64,000 nt of DNA from Anodontia alba. Its lineage: Eukaryota > Mollusca > Bivalvia > Lucinida > Lucinidae. Of this stretch, positions 10,746-22,689 are shown one piece after another (within the stretch, counting starts at the first letter, position 1; the number at the start of each line of letters is the position of its first letter). The position numbers and the translations under genes are program-made. The notes below the pieces were generated by a model. The model saw nothing but the letters and a program-made list of their open reading frames with translations. It did no database searches and was not told the DNA's origin. The DNA lies in the NCBI GenBank assembly GCA_964016985.1, contig OZ024828.1, positions 80,584,033-80,648,032 on the forward strand, read 5' to 3'.

Positions 10746-11000
10746 CATCACGAAAACATGCCTTTATAATTTTGACCCCCTTAAACCCCACTTTTATATA
10801 GTAAAACTCGGGTTTATAGGGGTATATTTATTTTTCTTATTTCTGATCAAAAACATAGATTGTGGGTACTCGTTAGAACCTCCTCTCCGAGGCGGTTCTA
10901 ACGAGTACCCACAATCTATGTTTTGAGCTGAAATATGAAAAATAGCAGGTTTTTTATCTGAACATTTCAATATTTGGCGGTAAAATTTTCTATATATAAA
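10746..11000. mobile_element. Foldback MITE, family A (3' end lost)
   Basis: Starts CATCACGAAAACATGCC and has the full central palindrome. It breaks off in the A/T-rich half at about 11000. Confidence 0.8.
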
Positions 11001-11027
11001 AAGTTTAGCAATTTAAATCTTATTTCA

Positions 11028-11150
11028 CATTACAAAAACATGCCTATTCAAATATACTGAAATTTTTACCATCAAAAAATGAAAATTTTCAGATGAAAAC
11101 TTCTGATAATTTTCATATTTCTGCTCAAAACATAGATTGTGAGTAGGCGT
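11028..11150. mobile_element. Foldback MITE, family A (half copy)
   Basis: Starts CATTACAAAAACATGCC and ends within the first arm of the central palindrome. It lies 30 bp from the preceding copy, in the opposite orientation. Confidence 0.7.
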
Positions 11151-12075
11151 TCATTCAGTTAACTCAACATGAAATTTATCTTTTATCAGTTTATGAGGCA
11201 ATATTATTTACAGCGTGGAGAAAATTTGAAGATAAACAAGACGTGCGGAAATATCAAGATTGTTATTATTATTATTTTTTTTAATCACACCAGATTTTTT
11301 TTCTGCTGGCCTATACCAGGCAGTCATATTGCCATGCCATTCTTTGCATTTGAATTATATTTGGAAAAAAATATACAGTATATCTATATATTTTTTTCGG
11401 TCCGAGCAGCGATTCCCCAATTCAGTGGATCAGAACAGCACAGAAAAAGAAACCTAAAAAGTAGCTTTCAATAATTTGATGAAATACAAACGAAGGTTCG
11501 ACTGCAAACTGAAAGTCAAAGCAAAATATATCAAACTCTCATGATAGACCCAACCACAGACAGTTACAGTCAAGCAAAAGTTTTATAGAAACGGTTTAAG
11601 GATTGCATCGGCAAAGCGTCAATGGTGCGACCCACCATCATGCAATTAAAGAGGGCAGCAATATTATTAATCATGATTGGATTAAACACTGAGCACGCGG
11701 CCTGTCGCATAACATCTAAATTACACCCTGTATGTCCTTTTAGATCGATTATTAATCATTTTGAATTGTTCTGAAAAGAAAATCAAGCACTACGGTATCA
11801 AGTCTATGCAATGTGCGCCCACATATTCCCCATTGATATATTGTAAAAACAACGGTATGCAGGGGTCCACACTATTTGACGGATTTTCATAATTTTACTG
11901 TTTAAAAGAATCTTTTCAATGAGTTTTGTTTGAGTTTTGTTTTAAACTTCTAGCATTTTTGTACTGCATTACACATTCATAAATTCCTTAATGACTAAAA
12001 CATTCCTCGTTTCCCATGTTATATGATGACAATACAATGGCTTACGGTCTCTAGATAAAATGATGAGCAAGTTAA

Positions 12076-12123
<48 letters not shown>

Positions 12124-12559
12124 GATATCTCGACAAAATACATGCTGTTGGCACTCATTACAGAAGCACCACAACATATGTTGTTCTTTTTTTTTTTTTT
12201 TTTTGTCGAGAAATGATAAACAAATTGGAATGTTAGGTTAAACGATTGGGTATTTAGAAGTGTACATTTTACATCGTTGTGTTAACCTAGTATTAACAAT
12301 GATTCTCCTAGTTTTGTACTGTAAAATAAAAGCCATAAAGGATTGCCTTTGGAAACAAAGAACACAAAAAATCGGAGTAGGTTCTGACAGACCTTGTTGA
12401 GGTCTGTGTTACCATTGGTAAATGTAAGACACCATATTGTTTCCGAGACTTATGCCAGTATATAGTTCTATCGTACATAATATAAATAAATGATATCATT
12501 GTACAAAAATTACAAAAAAAAAAAAAAATAATAAAATAGTACGTATTTCATGTGTTTGT
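11151..12559. other. No gene seen; (TG)n microsatellite
   Basis: (TG)n lies at about 12079-12119, with poly-T at 12188-12203. A weak relic of a family A-like palindrome (GGCACTCATTACAGAAG) lies next to it at 12145-12180. I see no exon. Confidence 0.5.
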
Positions 12560-12950
12560 TAAAACAAGCACTGTGTTGATTTGTTCTCTTTCAAAAGTAT
12601 TTAAGTCACACTATAATTGAAGTGTGCAATGAAACGTCGAAATATCATGAGCTAACTTCCAACGGGAGATTGCACGTTGTTTAGGCTAAGCCGGGCGATG
12701 ATAAGAAATCAAAAACCCTACATCATTGTCCTGTGTGGAAGCTATAATCCAGCAAATACTAGAAAAAATTTACCCTTCTAAGTTTCTTAAGTGGGCTCTT
12801 CCACCTTTGAATCTGGTCAGAACCATTGTTCAAAATAGGGATCGCGTTTAAAAATCAAAACAGAATGGCAAACAGTGTAGATCCTGATTATCCGTTTCGG
12901 TCTGCAGGGCTGAAAGGATTAAGTGCGATTTTAAATTATTTCTTTTCTTG
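12560..12950. repeat. Dispersed 400 bp repeat (partner of 22690-23470)
   Basis: Aligns in inverted orientation with 22690-23090 plus 23407-23470. Shared blocks include TAAGCCGGGCGATGATA and TAAATTTACCCTTCT-like stretches, with a remnant of the GCAAACAGTGTAGATCC hairpin. The partner copy is split by a SINE. Confidence 0.55.
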
Positions 12951-14435
12951 AGGAAACAATACATCGATGCAGTTCGATTTTCTTAACGTAGTTTTAGTTT
13001 CAAGACAATTAAGCATGGGTATTTCAAGAACATGCTCGTTTCCTACTGATCGTTCCAATGCGGATCTTGTTGCCTTTTCAAAGCGAAATCAAAATGCGAA
13101 TGAGTGTCGAAACAAACACCACGCCCTCAGAAATTCATACGCTTTGGTGGTTTATTTCGATAGGAAAATTTATAGGCTGAATTTAACGTTTCAAAGATAA
13201 ACTACAGATTTAAATATGATAAACAGCTAGTTTGGTTGCGTTGGTCGATTACGGAGAAGTAATTCACACGTGTTCTAAGACGTTTGTTTATAAAAAAAAA
13301 TATCTCTAACGCCTACTCATTTTTAGTTCACCTGAGCTAGGCGGGACATGTTTGAAGTGCCGCATGATAATACCAACAAACTGACGTGTGTCTAGCGATT
13401 GCTCGGATCAGCTTGGGAATCCGTCTAGCCTGATCAGTGTTAGTTGTAAGTTCAGTGGAAGGCCATTACCCGAAACATCTGTTCTTTTTTTCTTGCGGAC
13501 AATGATAACTGACCTTATGGAACGGATGGTTAGGCTGATCTGAGTCTTCGCTGGGTGCGCAGGTGATCTTATTAATTTTGTCGTGCTTCGGCTTACTTAT
13601 ATGTCATGGAAACGCGTTTTGTTAATCTTTGAAATGAGTTTATGAAAGAGACAATAATTTAGGACAATACATGAAATAAGGTAGAAGCCGTGAAAAAGAC
13701 CGAATGGAACGGAACGATATTAAAATGCGACATGAATTTCTGATACAGATGGAACAGTTCTTTCATGGTGATTATAAATATAATAGTGAAAGACTATCGT
13801 AAACATAGTTCTTTGTACAATATTTCGTGTGTAAAATTTAAATCATTGATATAATAGTGAAAAACTCTGGTTATTAGACCATCGTATCCATAGCTCTTAG
13901 TATGATAATTCGGATATGAAATATAAATCTCTCAGTTCAATTGATGGTATGTAAGTGCAAAAATAAATAAATAAATAAATAAATAATAAAAAATAAATAA
14001 TAATAATAATAAAAAAAATAAAAAATAGATTTTAATCTTATGCATTTTATTTATTTGAAAGGAACCTTGTTTTTATATGGAAATAAATGAAAATGACATG
14101 CATGAGCAAGGAAATTCAGCTTGCGGTAAACAAAATCTTTCTTTTATTTAAGTCTCTAAGCAGTATTTTGACTATTCATACTACCTTAATACAGCAATAA
14201 ATTTCAGTTTGACATCTTAAAGGAAGATAATTTCATTATTTTTATTTTGTTGTGTTTAATTGATATGTTTCCATCTATTATCTTCGAGGATCTCTATTCT
14301 AATGTGTAGCGTATTGAAGATGGCTCCCCGCCTTAGATTGTAATCTGGCTGAGATGAAGCCGATGCGAGACTAACCTAAGCAGTTTGGCGCATGCGCACA
14401 TCAATGTGAAACTAGTCTATTCAAAATAGCTAAAA
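12951..14435. other. No gene seen; foldback fragment and AAAT repeat
   Basis: A degraded fragment of the long TGATCAG/CGCATGCGC foldback family lies at about 13385-13570. (AAAT)n and (AAT)n sequence is at 13963-14030. The open frame at 12967-13200 has no recognisable domain. Confidence 0.45.
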
Positions 14436-15790
14436 GTTTGCCAATCTGCCTTTTGGTTTGGTTTTCATGGCAACAGAAAGCTTACATATTGTTATAATCG
14501 GAAGATGGTTAAAATGCTTCTTCTCCATAACCAGTGAATTAATGTAAACCATATTTGACAGATATGATTATTTGATGTTGTCTACCCCAGTTTATTTGTG
14601 TTTTGATCAGTGGTCATTTTGTTTGGTTATCATGGCAACATTAAAATAGGAAACCTTTAAAAGGCCTCCTCAAAAACCGCTGAAGCAGTATGATCTTAAT
14701 TTGGTAGAAATGTTGCTTGGGTAAGGGCAAATCAAAATAGCCAAAAGGTTTTGCCAATCTATCTCTTGGTTTGGTTGCCATGGCAACAGAAAGCTCCCAT
14801 AGACTTATAAGTGGAAAATAGTGAAATTTCATTTTCTCCATAACCAGTGAAATGATGTAAACCATATTTGGCATTTATGATACTTTGATGATTGTCTACC
14901 CAGTTAATGTGTTTTATGACCTGTGGCCATTTTGTTTGGTTGCCATAGCATCATGAAATTTTAAAATATAAATGTTTTAAACGATAACTCCTTCAAACCC
15001 CTGAAGTAGCATGGCTCTAATTTGGCAGAAATGTTGCTTGGGTAAGGGCAATTTAAAATAGTTTAACAATCTGCCTCTTGGTTTGGTTGCCATGGTAACA
15101 GATAGCTTCCATAGTGTTATAATGGAAAAAAAATGTTTGATGCTTTTATCTACAGCCAGTTAAGTGATGTTAACCATATTTGGCAGATATGGTCATTTGA
15201 TGATTGTCTACCAAGTTTATTTGTTATGTGACCAGTGACCCTTTTGTTCGGTTGCCATGGCAAAATTTAATTTTAAGTAGGACTTTTTAAACGGCAACTC
15301 CTCAAAAACCGATGAAGCAGTATGATCTTAATTTGCTAAAAACATTTCTGGGTAAGGGCAATTTAAAATAGCTAAAATGTTTTCAAACTACCTCTTGGTT
15401 CGGTTGCCATGGCAACAGAAAGATCCCATGGACTTATAAGGGGAAATAGTTAAATTGCATTTTCTCCAAAACCAGTGAAGTGATATGAACCACATTGGGC
15501 AGTTATGAGCATGTGATAATTATCTAACCAGTTTATGTGTTTTATGACCAGTGTGTGTCATTTTGTTTGGTAGGACATTTTTAAATGACAACTCCCTCCA
15601 AAACCACGGAAAGCGAATAACCCTAATTTAGTAGAAATGTTGCTTTTGTGAGGGCAATTCAAAGTAGCTAAAATTTTGCAAATCTACCTCTTGCTTTGGT
15701 TTCCATGGCAACAGAAATCTCCCATAAACTTATAATTGAAAAATGGTTAAATTGTGTTTTCTCCAGAACCAGTAAAGCTTTAACACTGAA
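14436..15790 (+). repeat. Tandem array, unit about 310 bp, 4-5 copies
   Basis: The marker CCATGGCAACAGAAAG or a close variant recurs at about 14467, 14777, 15089, 15405 and 15702, giving intervals of roughly 300-315 bp. Each unit also carries AAGCAGTATGATCTTAATTTG and TTTTCTCCATAACCAGTGAA or variants. Copies are diverged from each other, so the array is old. No frame is conserved across units. Confidence 0.75.
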
Positions 15791-17640
15791 TCTTATTTAC
15801 AGCATCGAGGACTTAAGATCTACCAAGTTTGTTTAGATGATGATCGTAGGTGGACCTTTGACCTTTTTAATGCAAGGTTTAATGGGCAGTGTCAATAAGG
15901 CCTGTTTTTCGACCCAAGCCGATTTCCTTGTTAATCCTCTTAAATGAGCCCTTATGTATTGGCTTTTTGTATGCATTCATTGGAATGGAGCAATCGTTTG
16001 ACAGAGATAGTCATACATTCAAATTAAACGGGTGGAGTAACTTCGTAAATCTTTGTAGTTACCATCGGAATTGTGTCCACTAGGGGTTATCTGCTCTTGC
16101 CCCTGGGGTATATACATGTATAAAATCGTGTAATCTTCAAACGTGTTCTTCTCTGAGATCTCTTGGCCAATCTTCACCAGATTTCACATTGGGCCTTCTG
16201 TAGAAGTATTGACAATTTGTTCAAATGTATCTGCACCATTAAACAAGATACCCACCATGCTTATATATGGTAAACCAAAAACACTTAAAATCTTAAAAAA
16301 AATATGAACACTTTGAGGTTGAATCTTGATCCATAAAATCGGGGACTCAAGGTCCAAATGATGATCCTAGAATTGCTTTTGGCCTTTTTACGGCGCGGTC
16401 AAATTTGTGTCCCTATACATTTGTATGGGAAAAATAATGGAAAATTATTTTCTCAAACTGTATTAAAGACTTATGGTTCAAACTTACAACGTATAATCAG
16501 AGTAGCAAAACATTTCAGTTACAATAAAAATTTTGTTCCCCGGGGGTATCTGCCCTTTCCCTAGACTATGTACATGTGTGAATCTGTGTACCTTTAAATG
16601 ACTTGTCCTTTGAAACCACTCGACTAATTTTCACCAAATTTCACATTGAGCGTTCAATCAAAAGGATGTTGACAGTTTGTTCAAATGGTTCAACATCATT
16701 AAACAAGATGTCCGACTATCTAGGGTAAAACACTTAAAAATCTTTTTCTATAGAACCGACATCCTTGGGGAATTATTCTTGATCTGTAGTATCCGGGACT
16801 CAAGGTTACCAGGTATGTTGAAATCATAATCCTGGGTTGACCCTTTAACCTTTTTACGGCAAGGTCATTTGCTACCTCATAAATGTCACATATTTTGTAT
16901 GGGGAAAATGTTGAAAAAATAAATTATTTTCACAAAACATTTGAAAGTTGTTGAAACTTACGAGATATGATTACAGTAACAAAACCTTTCAGTTACAATC
17001 AAACTTTTATCCCCCTGGGGTTATCGCCCCCACCCCCTTCCCCGGACTATATACATGTATAAAATCATAGTATCTTTAAACAATTACACATCTGAAAGCA
17101 CTTAGCCTGGTTTTACCAAATTTCATATGGCGCTTTTTGTCAATGGAAGATTGATATTTTGTTATGGTTACACTGTCGACCAAGATGTCTGGCATGCCCA
17201 TGTGTGTTGAAAACACTTAAAAACATTCTTTTTAAACCAAGAAAGCTTTAAAACTAAGTCTTGATATATAGCATTGGGATTATAAGAGCATTAAAATTTG
17301 TTCAAATGATGATCTCAGGTTCACGTCTGACCTTTCTAGGGGAAGATCAAATTTGCTTCCCTATACATTTGTATTGGGAAAATGTTGAATTGTTATTTTC
17401 TCTAAATGTAATGCGTACTAATGGTTGAACATTACAATAAATGATAAGAGTAGTAAAACCTTTCAGTTTTAATAAAATCATTTATCCCATATTGGTTATT
17501 TACCCTTGGCTGTATCCGTGTACAAAATAAAAATTAAAAAAAAAGAATCAATGTATTTTTGAAATCACTGCCAGGGACAAATTTCGCCAAATTTCATAAG
17601 AAGTCTATTAGCCAAGCATTTAGTATTAGATTTGAAACAG
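15791..17640 (+). repeat. Second tandem array, unit about 465 bp, 4 copies
   Basis: From about 16090, each unit has a TATACATGTATAAAAT-like start (16110, 16570, 17045, 17515), then CACCAAATTTCACATTG, TTGACAGTTTGTTCAAATG and TTTCAGTTACAATAAAA. It follows the 310 bp array directly and shares its style (TTTTCTC, GACCTTTTTA blocks). Both may be parts of one larger composite element. Confidence 0.7.
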
Positions 17641-17845
17641 AGTCTTTATTATATTATCAATATTTATTTGACCAGACACAAATATGATTTACCCAAACGC
17701 ATACTTGATATTAATTATAAGTACTTCAAGAGACTGTTTTAAATTGAAAAAAAAAATATATATATATATATTAATTTGATATAGATAGATGGCTGAAAAT
17801 GTACATATTTTAATGGGAACAGTGATTTCAATGCTTAAAAAAAAA

Positions 17846-18752
17846 GAGGTCCATGGGCCACGATTCGCTCACCTGATAAAACAGCTATTGTATATCTGCA
17901 AATGCCTTGCAACTTCTTCCAGTATTGCCACAGCAACTTGGACACAAATTTAACCATACTGTAAAAAGGTCAAATATCATCCTTGTATCATCGACATACA
18001 TAGTAGACTTTGAGATCTCAATGCTATATATAAAGATTCAGCCTCAAAGCTTTCTTGGTTCTGGAGGAGAAAATGTTGTGTTTTACCATATATGACAGCC
18101 ATCTTGTTCAATGGTGCGAAACCATTTGTACATATTGTCAACATCCTTTCGACAGAAGGCCCCATGTTAATCTGATGAAAATTGTTCAACTGGTTTCAGA
18201 CAAGAAGGCATTTAAAAATTCACAATTTTATACATGTATATAACATATAACCTCCCGCCCTATCCCAGGGACTAAATTTTGATTGTAACTAATATGTTTT
18301 ACTACTTTAATCATACATTATAAGTTTCAGCCATTAGTCTTTAATACATATTGAGAAAATGGCTTTTCAACAGTCCCCGCTCCTCTCTACAAATGACGGG
18401 ACGCAAATTGATCTTGTCGCAAAAAGGTCAAAGGTCAACCTACAACCATTATTTGAATAAATTTGGTAGATCTTGCATCCCTGATACTATATACCAGAAT
18501 TCAGCTCCAAAGCTTTCTCGGTTCTGGAGAAGAAGATTTTTAAGTGTTTTTCTTTTTTTTTTTTTTTTTTTTAGCAAATTTTCAATCCCCCTTCACTAGA
18601 AAGTTCCACATGAAGTTTGAAGAAAGTTGGTTCAGGGGTTTCAGAGAAGTCGTTCAAAGGTGTGGACGGACGGACGACGACGGACGACAGACGACGACGG
18701 ACGGCAAGTGATCACAATAGCTCTTCCTGAGCCTTCAGCTCAGGTGAGCTAA
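17846..18752. mobile_element. Mollusc-type repeat ending in CAGGTGAGCTAA
   Basis: Begins GAGGTCCATGGGCCACGATTCGCTCACC and ends with a GACGGACGG tract followed by CTTCAGCTCAGGTGAGCTAA. The GCTCACCTGA start and TCAGGTGAGC end are an inverted pair. Sequences of this type (GGACGGACG tract, GGTGAGC end) are common in mollusc genomes. The class is unknown and there is no coding frame. Confidence 0.5.
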
Positions 18753-18958
18753 AATTATATATATGACCGACTTTTAAAAGTCTATAAATTAAGAACTATA
18801 AATTAACTACAATGATAGTCAATTGCAATCGCACACGTTTTCTTGTGTAAACAAATCGGTTTGTGTTTACTAAAACAAAATAATTTCATACCATGGTTGC
18901 ATGTTTCAGTTTTGTAAAGGTGTTTTTCAGGATTCAAAATTCGGTCCCAGTTTGTTAA

Positions 18959-19340
18959 GTTGGTTGGTTGGTTGTTGTTTAACGGCCCAGTAGACAGCTA
19001 CTGCCATGTCGAGCCGGTCAGCTACCTACACTGTTCCTGGGCAGGCTTAGTCCCTCTGAGCGGATAATCAGTACTTAGTGATCGCACCTGGCGTAACACA
19101 TACAGCCAATAGGTCAATGGCCCAGTCCTCCATCAACCGTCCGTTTCGAACCGTTCTCATAGAAAAGGAGGATAGGATAGGTGAGAAATAAAAAGCAGTT
19201 CTCCCGTCCCGCACTTGATGCAAGCACAATAGGCGCTTGCCCTACTATGATCCAAAGTAGTTGGACGCCCGAAACTGTAAGTTACCAAGCAACATCGCCC
19301 GACCAAACCTCCATGTTAAGCTTATAAATCAAGTTACTGA
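18959..19340. mobile_element. SINE-like element, ACGGCCCAGT type
   Basis: Starts GTTGTTTAACGGCCCAGTAG, then CATGTCGAGCCGGTCAG and GGGCAGGCTTAGTCC, the 3' block shared with the tRNA-headed SINE at 23100-23393. The other end differs and resembles the element at 59601-59893 (TTGGACGCCCGAAACTGTAAG). It is thus a mosaic of the two SINE-like families seen here. Confidence 0.5.
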
Positions 19341-19417
19341 TATAAGATCCAAACAGGACAGCCAGCCATATCAGGAAGCATAATGCTTTGTCTGCCCAAA
19401 TTCTCAGAATAATCCAG

Positions 19418-19646
19418 GGCCCAGTTGTTCAAAGCGTTGTTAGCTTAACGAGCTCGTTAAGGGTCATTTCGTTAACTGTTCTAGCGGATTCAATATACAA
19501 TATTCTGATATTTTTTGCTGAGAAAAATGTGAGTAGCTTTTGCACTCACATTTTTCAGCAAAAATTCCAGCATATTTGCGTATCACTCGATTTAAATTTT
19601 AACGAATCGTTAACTAACGATGTCGTTAGCTTTGAACAACTGGGCC
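19418..19646. mobile_element. MITE with GGCCCAGTTGTTCAAAGC termini (copy 2)
   Basis: A 229 bp element, opposite in orientation to 1293-1518. Nearly perfect termini GGCCCAGTTGTTCAAAGC and GCTTTGAACAACTGGGCC are flanked by CAG at 19415-19417 and 19647-19649. Confidence 0.8.
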
Positions 19647-19649
19647 CAG

Positions 19650-20480
19650 AAAATTGTATTGTGACCAATAAAAACGCACGGCCAGTCGAGAAAACACCCC
19701 TCATTGTAGGTAAACACATCGAAAAAAAATGTTTGTTACAGCTATATTGACCATATCTTCGAAATAACCGATAAACTGTACTCGGGTGAATTCGTTATAA
19801 CTTACTTGTGGCTGGAGTGAATGTGAGGCGATCTCCCGATTAAGTTTTTTTTTTTTTTTTTTTTCGATTAATCCTACCATCTTAACTATGATAAAATTAT
19901 GATTTTATGATGAATACATATATGCCAATTAAGTATGTATCAGAATTAATTTGGTTATGAGGTAGAACATGATGTAATATCCATGTAAAGTGAATAAAGG
20001 TTGTGATTATTTCCACAGACTCAATGTTAAATATCGTAACCAGTACATGTACTCAACCATAAAGTTTTCTCGGAAAGCATATGAAACCACAGGGACTAAA
20101 GAAGAAACCTTAAGATTCTGATAAAGCCTGGTATTGTGTTTGCTCGAGTACTTCCAAAACTCGTCCTCTGAGTAGGCCAGTTGCCTTCATAAACTGCAAG
20201 AGGACCTTTAATATTCTACTTATTTTAGATTTGATGAGGCAAGCCTAAAAACGAAGTAGCTGTAATTATTTTTTAGTCTGAGGGTCATTCTTGTAGCGGC
20301 CAACGGAACGAGAGTTTACTTAGACCTTACGAATTCACCTTTTGCATTATGGAAATAAGCCGATTTAAAGATTTGCGTGTAAAGAACCCAAGACTATTCT
20401 GTATCAAAATCAGCTTCAACATTTATTGTGTGCTAAGCGCACACAAAGCCTTTTGTGAAAGCTAATAACTTGTATTTATA
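19650..20480. other. No gene seen
   Basis: Contains poly-T at about 19845-19864 and a half-palindrome (GCACACAAAGCCTTTTGTGAAAGC, about 20440-20463) related to the full palindrome at 25955-26035. I see no exon. Confidence 0.45.
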
Positions 20481-20483
20481 CAT

Positions 20484-20765
20484 CATCACGAAAACATGCC
20501 TATATAATTTTGACCCCCTTCAACCCCACTTTTATATAGTAAAACTGGGGTTTACAGGGGTATACATTATTCTTCATATTTCTGCTCAAAAACTTGCATA
20601 GATTGTGGGTACTCGTTAGAACCGCCTCGCCGAGGCGGTTCTAACGAGTACCCACAATCTATGTTTTGAGCAGAAATATGAGAAATATCAGAATTTTTAT
20701 CGGAAAATTTCCCTTTTTTGGTTGTAAAGTTTTCAGAATATTTGAATAGGCGTGTTTTCGTAATG
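20484..20765. mobile_element. Foldback MITE, family A (complete)
   Basis: Complete 282 bp copy. It has CATCACGAAAACATGCC start, GGCGTGTTTTCGTAATG end, and a central palindrome with CCGCCTCGCCGAGGCGG tip and flanking GTACCCACAATC arms. Confidence 0.9.
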
Positions 20766-20807
20766 TTGAAACAGGAACTTGGCAGCATTAACATATACAC
20801 ATTCAGA

Positions 20808-20990
20808 CATTCACTGATGAAGATGATCATAAAACCCTTGCCAGTGTGTCTGATGAAGATGATCATAAAACCCTTGCCAGTGTGTCTGATGAAGATGATC
20901 ATAAAACCCTTGCCAGTGTGTCTGATGAAGATGATCTTAAAACCCTTGCCAATGTGTCTGATGAAGATGGTCATAGAGATTCTACCAGGT
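20808..20990 (+). repeat. 36 bp minisatellite, 4-5 units
   Basis: The unit is about 36 bp and contains CTGATGAAGATGATCATAAA and ACCCTTGCCAGTGTGT. Because 36 is a multiple of three, frames stay open and read as repeats of SDEDDHKTLASV or LMKMIIKPLPVC. One frame reads on for about 50 more codons before a stop at 21126. It begins 40 bp after a MITE, with no start or splice context, so I treat it as a minisatellite and not an exon. Confidence 0.7.
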
Positions 20991-21245
20991 TTGTCAATGT
21001 CTGTGGTCGGGCCCATCGTGATCCTGTTTGTGGTTTTCTTGTTTTTTTTTGGCCTGAAATCGTCATCGAGCCCTTTACTTTGTTTTATTACATTGTTTGT
21101 AATTGTTCCTCTTTGATGCTTCAGTGATAGGGTAGAGAACCCTTATGCGGACCAAACATGCGTTTTTAATTTGGAGTTGCATCAGAATTAAGAGTGAACT
21201 TTCGTGCGAGAAAAACTAGTTAACCTACCTCCAGTAGTTTTTCTA

Positions 21246-21523
21246 CATTACGAAAACATGCCTATTCAAATTTACTGAAATTTTTACCACCAAAAAATGA
21301 AAATTTTCAGATAAAAATTCTGATATTTTTTCATATTCCTGCTCAAAACATGGACAGTGGGTACTCGTTAGAACCGCCTCGGCGAGGCGGTTCTAACCGG
21401 TACCCACCATCTAAGTTTTTGAGCAGAAATAAGAAAAATAATATATACCCTGTAAACCCCATTTTTACTATACAAAAGTGGGGTTTAAGGGGGTCAACAT
21501 TATATAGACGTGTTTTCGTGATG
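21246..21523. mobile_element. Foldback MITE, family A (complete)
   Basis: Complete copy with CATTACGAAAACATGCC and GACGTGTTTTCGTGATG termini. The central palindrome tip is GCCTCGGCGAGGC. Confidence 0.88.
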
Positions 21524-21529
21524 TAATGG

Positions 21530-21562
21530 TTCCAAGGTGGTTCCGCCTCTGTTGCCGTTCTG

Positions 21563-21599
<37 letters not shown>

Positions 21600-22689
21600 G
21601 TCGGTGGTTTCATATGTGGAGGTTGTTTTGTCATTCTTTGTTCCCTAATTTCGCCTTAATATGGTGCTTCGGGAAGGCTGTGCTTTGTGATTATGACATT
21701 TTCCGGGTATCTTCATTTATAATTTTGTAAAAAATATAACAGACTTAATCATAATATCATATTTAATGTTACTAAACTGGTTTTGGATTTTAATGTTGGG
21801 GCTGGTGCGCCTTTTGAAAAAGTACTGGTAAGAAAATAATTTCTGATTCTAGAATTCGCTTTTTAGTTTCAAAGGGGTCTAAGTGTAGATTCTCATCGTC
21901 GGTGAATGTAGGAAGAAACGGCTGACTCTTTGGTAGAATTTCGTAAAGGTGGTGCTAACAAGAGCATGTAAAGCTTACCACTTTCACTGATCGGAAGTTC
22001 ATTGGATATAACTGATGAACAAATTTGGTTTCATTCTAAAATATTGTAGATGGCTGACGGCAACATCATATTAATACCTTAAAACAGGAACGTGGTAGCG
22101 CAAAAACAGATCAATGTACGTCTACCGATGAGAGGTCTGTTGTTGGTGAGCACGGTTGCCATAGTGCTGTTGACTTTGCAGTGGGTATGACAGACTATCA
22201 AGAAAACGTTACACAGCTTCACAATAACACAGAAAGCACATCTTATGACGATAATTTCAGTTCAGGCACCACTGCTGAAATGTTTAAATTACTAACTCTC
22301 TGCCTTCCTGCAATTGAGAATCAAGTCATAAAATATTGATAAAACGGCTATAAAAATAATAAAATATATTTTGGCCAATTGAAAATTCAGGCGAGGTTCT
22401 TCAACAATTCAACTCTAAGAATATTTTACACGTTATCTTATAATCTGGTGAAAGCAAGAATAATTCATCTAACTCTATGATAATTTACTCAAGAAAGCAT
22501 GCTTTATTTGGCCTGTAATGAAAAACATGCTATTTGCGTTTCTATGGAGCAATGAATTTATACCTTGTGCACATGTAAAACGTTTGTGAAGCCGTTATGT
22601 ATCTTATGGACAGCACATGTTTTTAGATTTGGTACAAAACGCTATGGACAAAAAATTCGTTCATTCCAGCAGGTCAAGTCATCGACTTT
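21530..22689. other. Dispersed repeat, then an unassigned open frame
   Basis: 21530-21720 is an inverted copy of the repeat at 9650-9960 and contains a T run at 21562-21591. A plus-strand frame without an early ATG is open at about 22055-22339 (95 codons, ending LCLPAIENQVIKY). Its composition is protein-like (Ser/Thr/Asp-rich) but I see no family and no confident splice sites. The rest is featureless. Confidence 0.35.
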
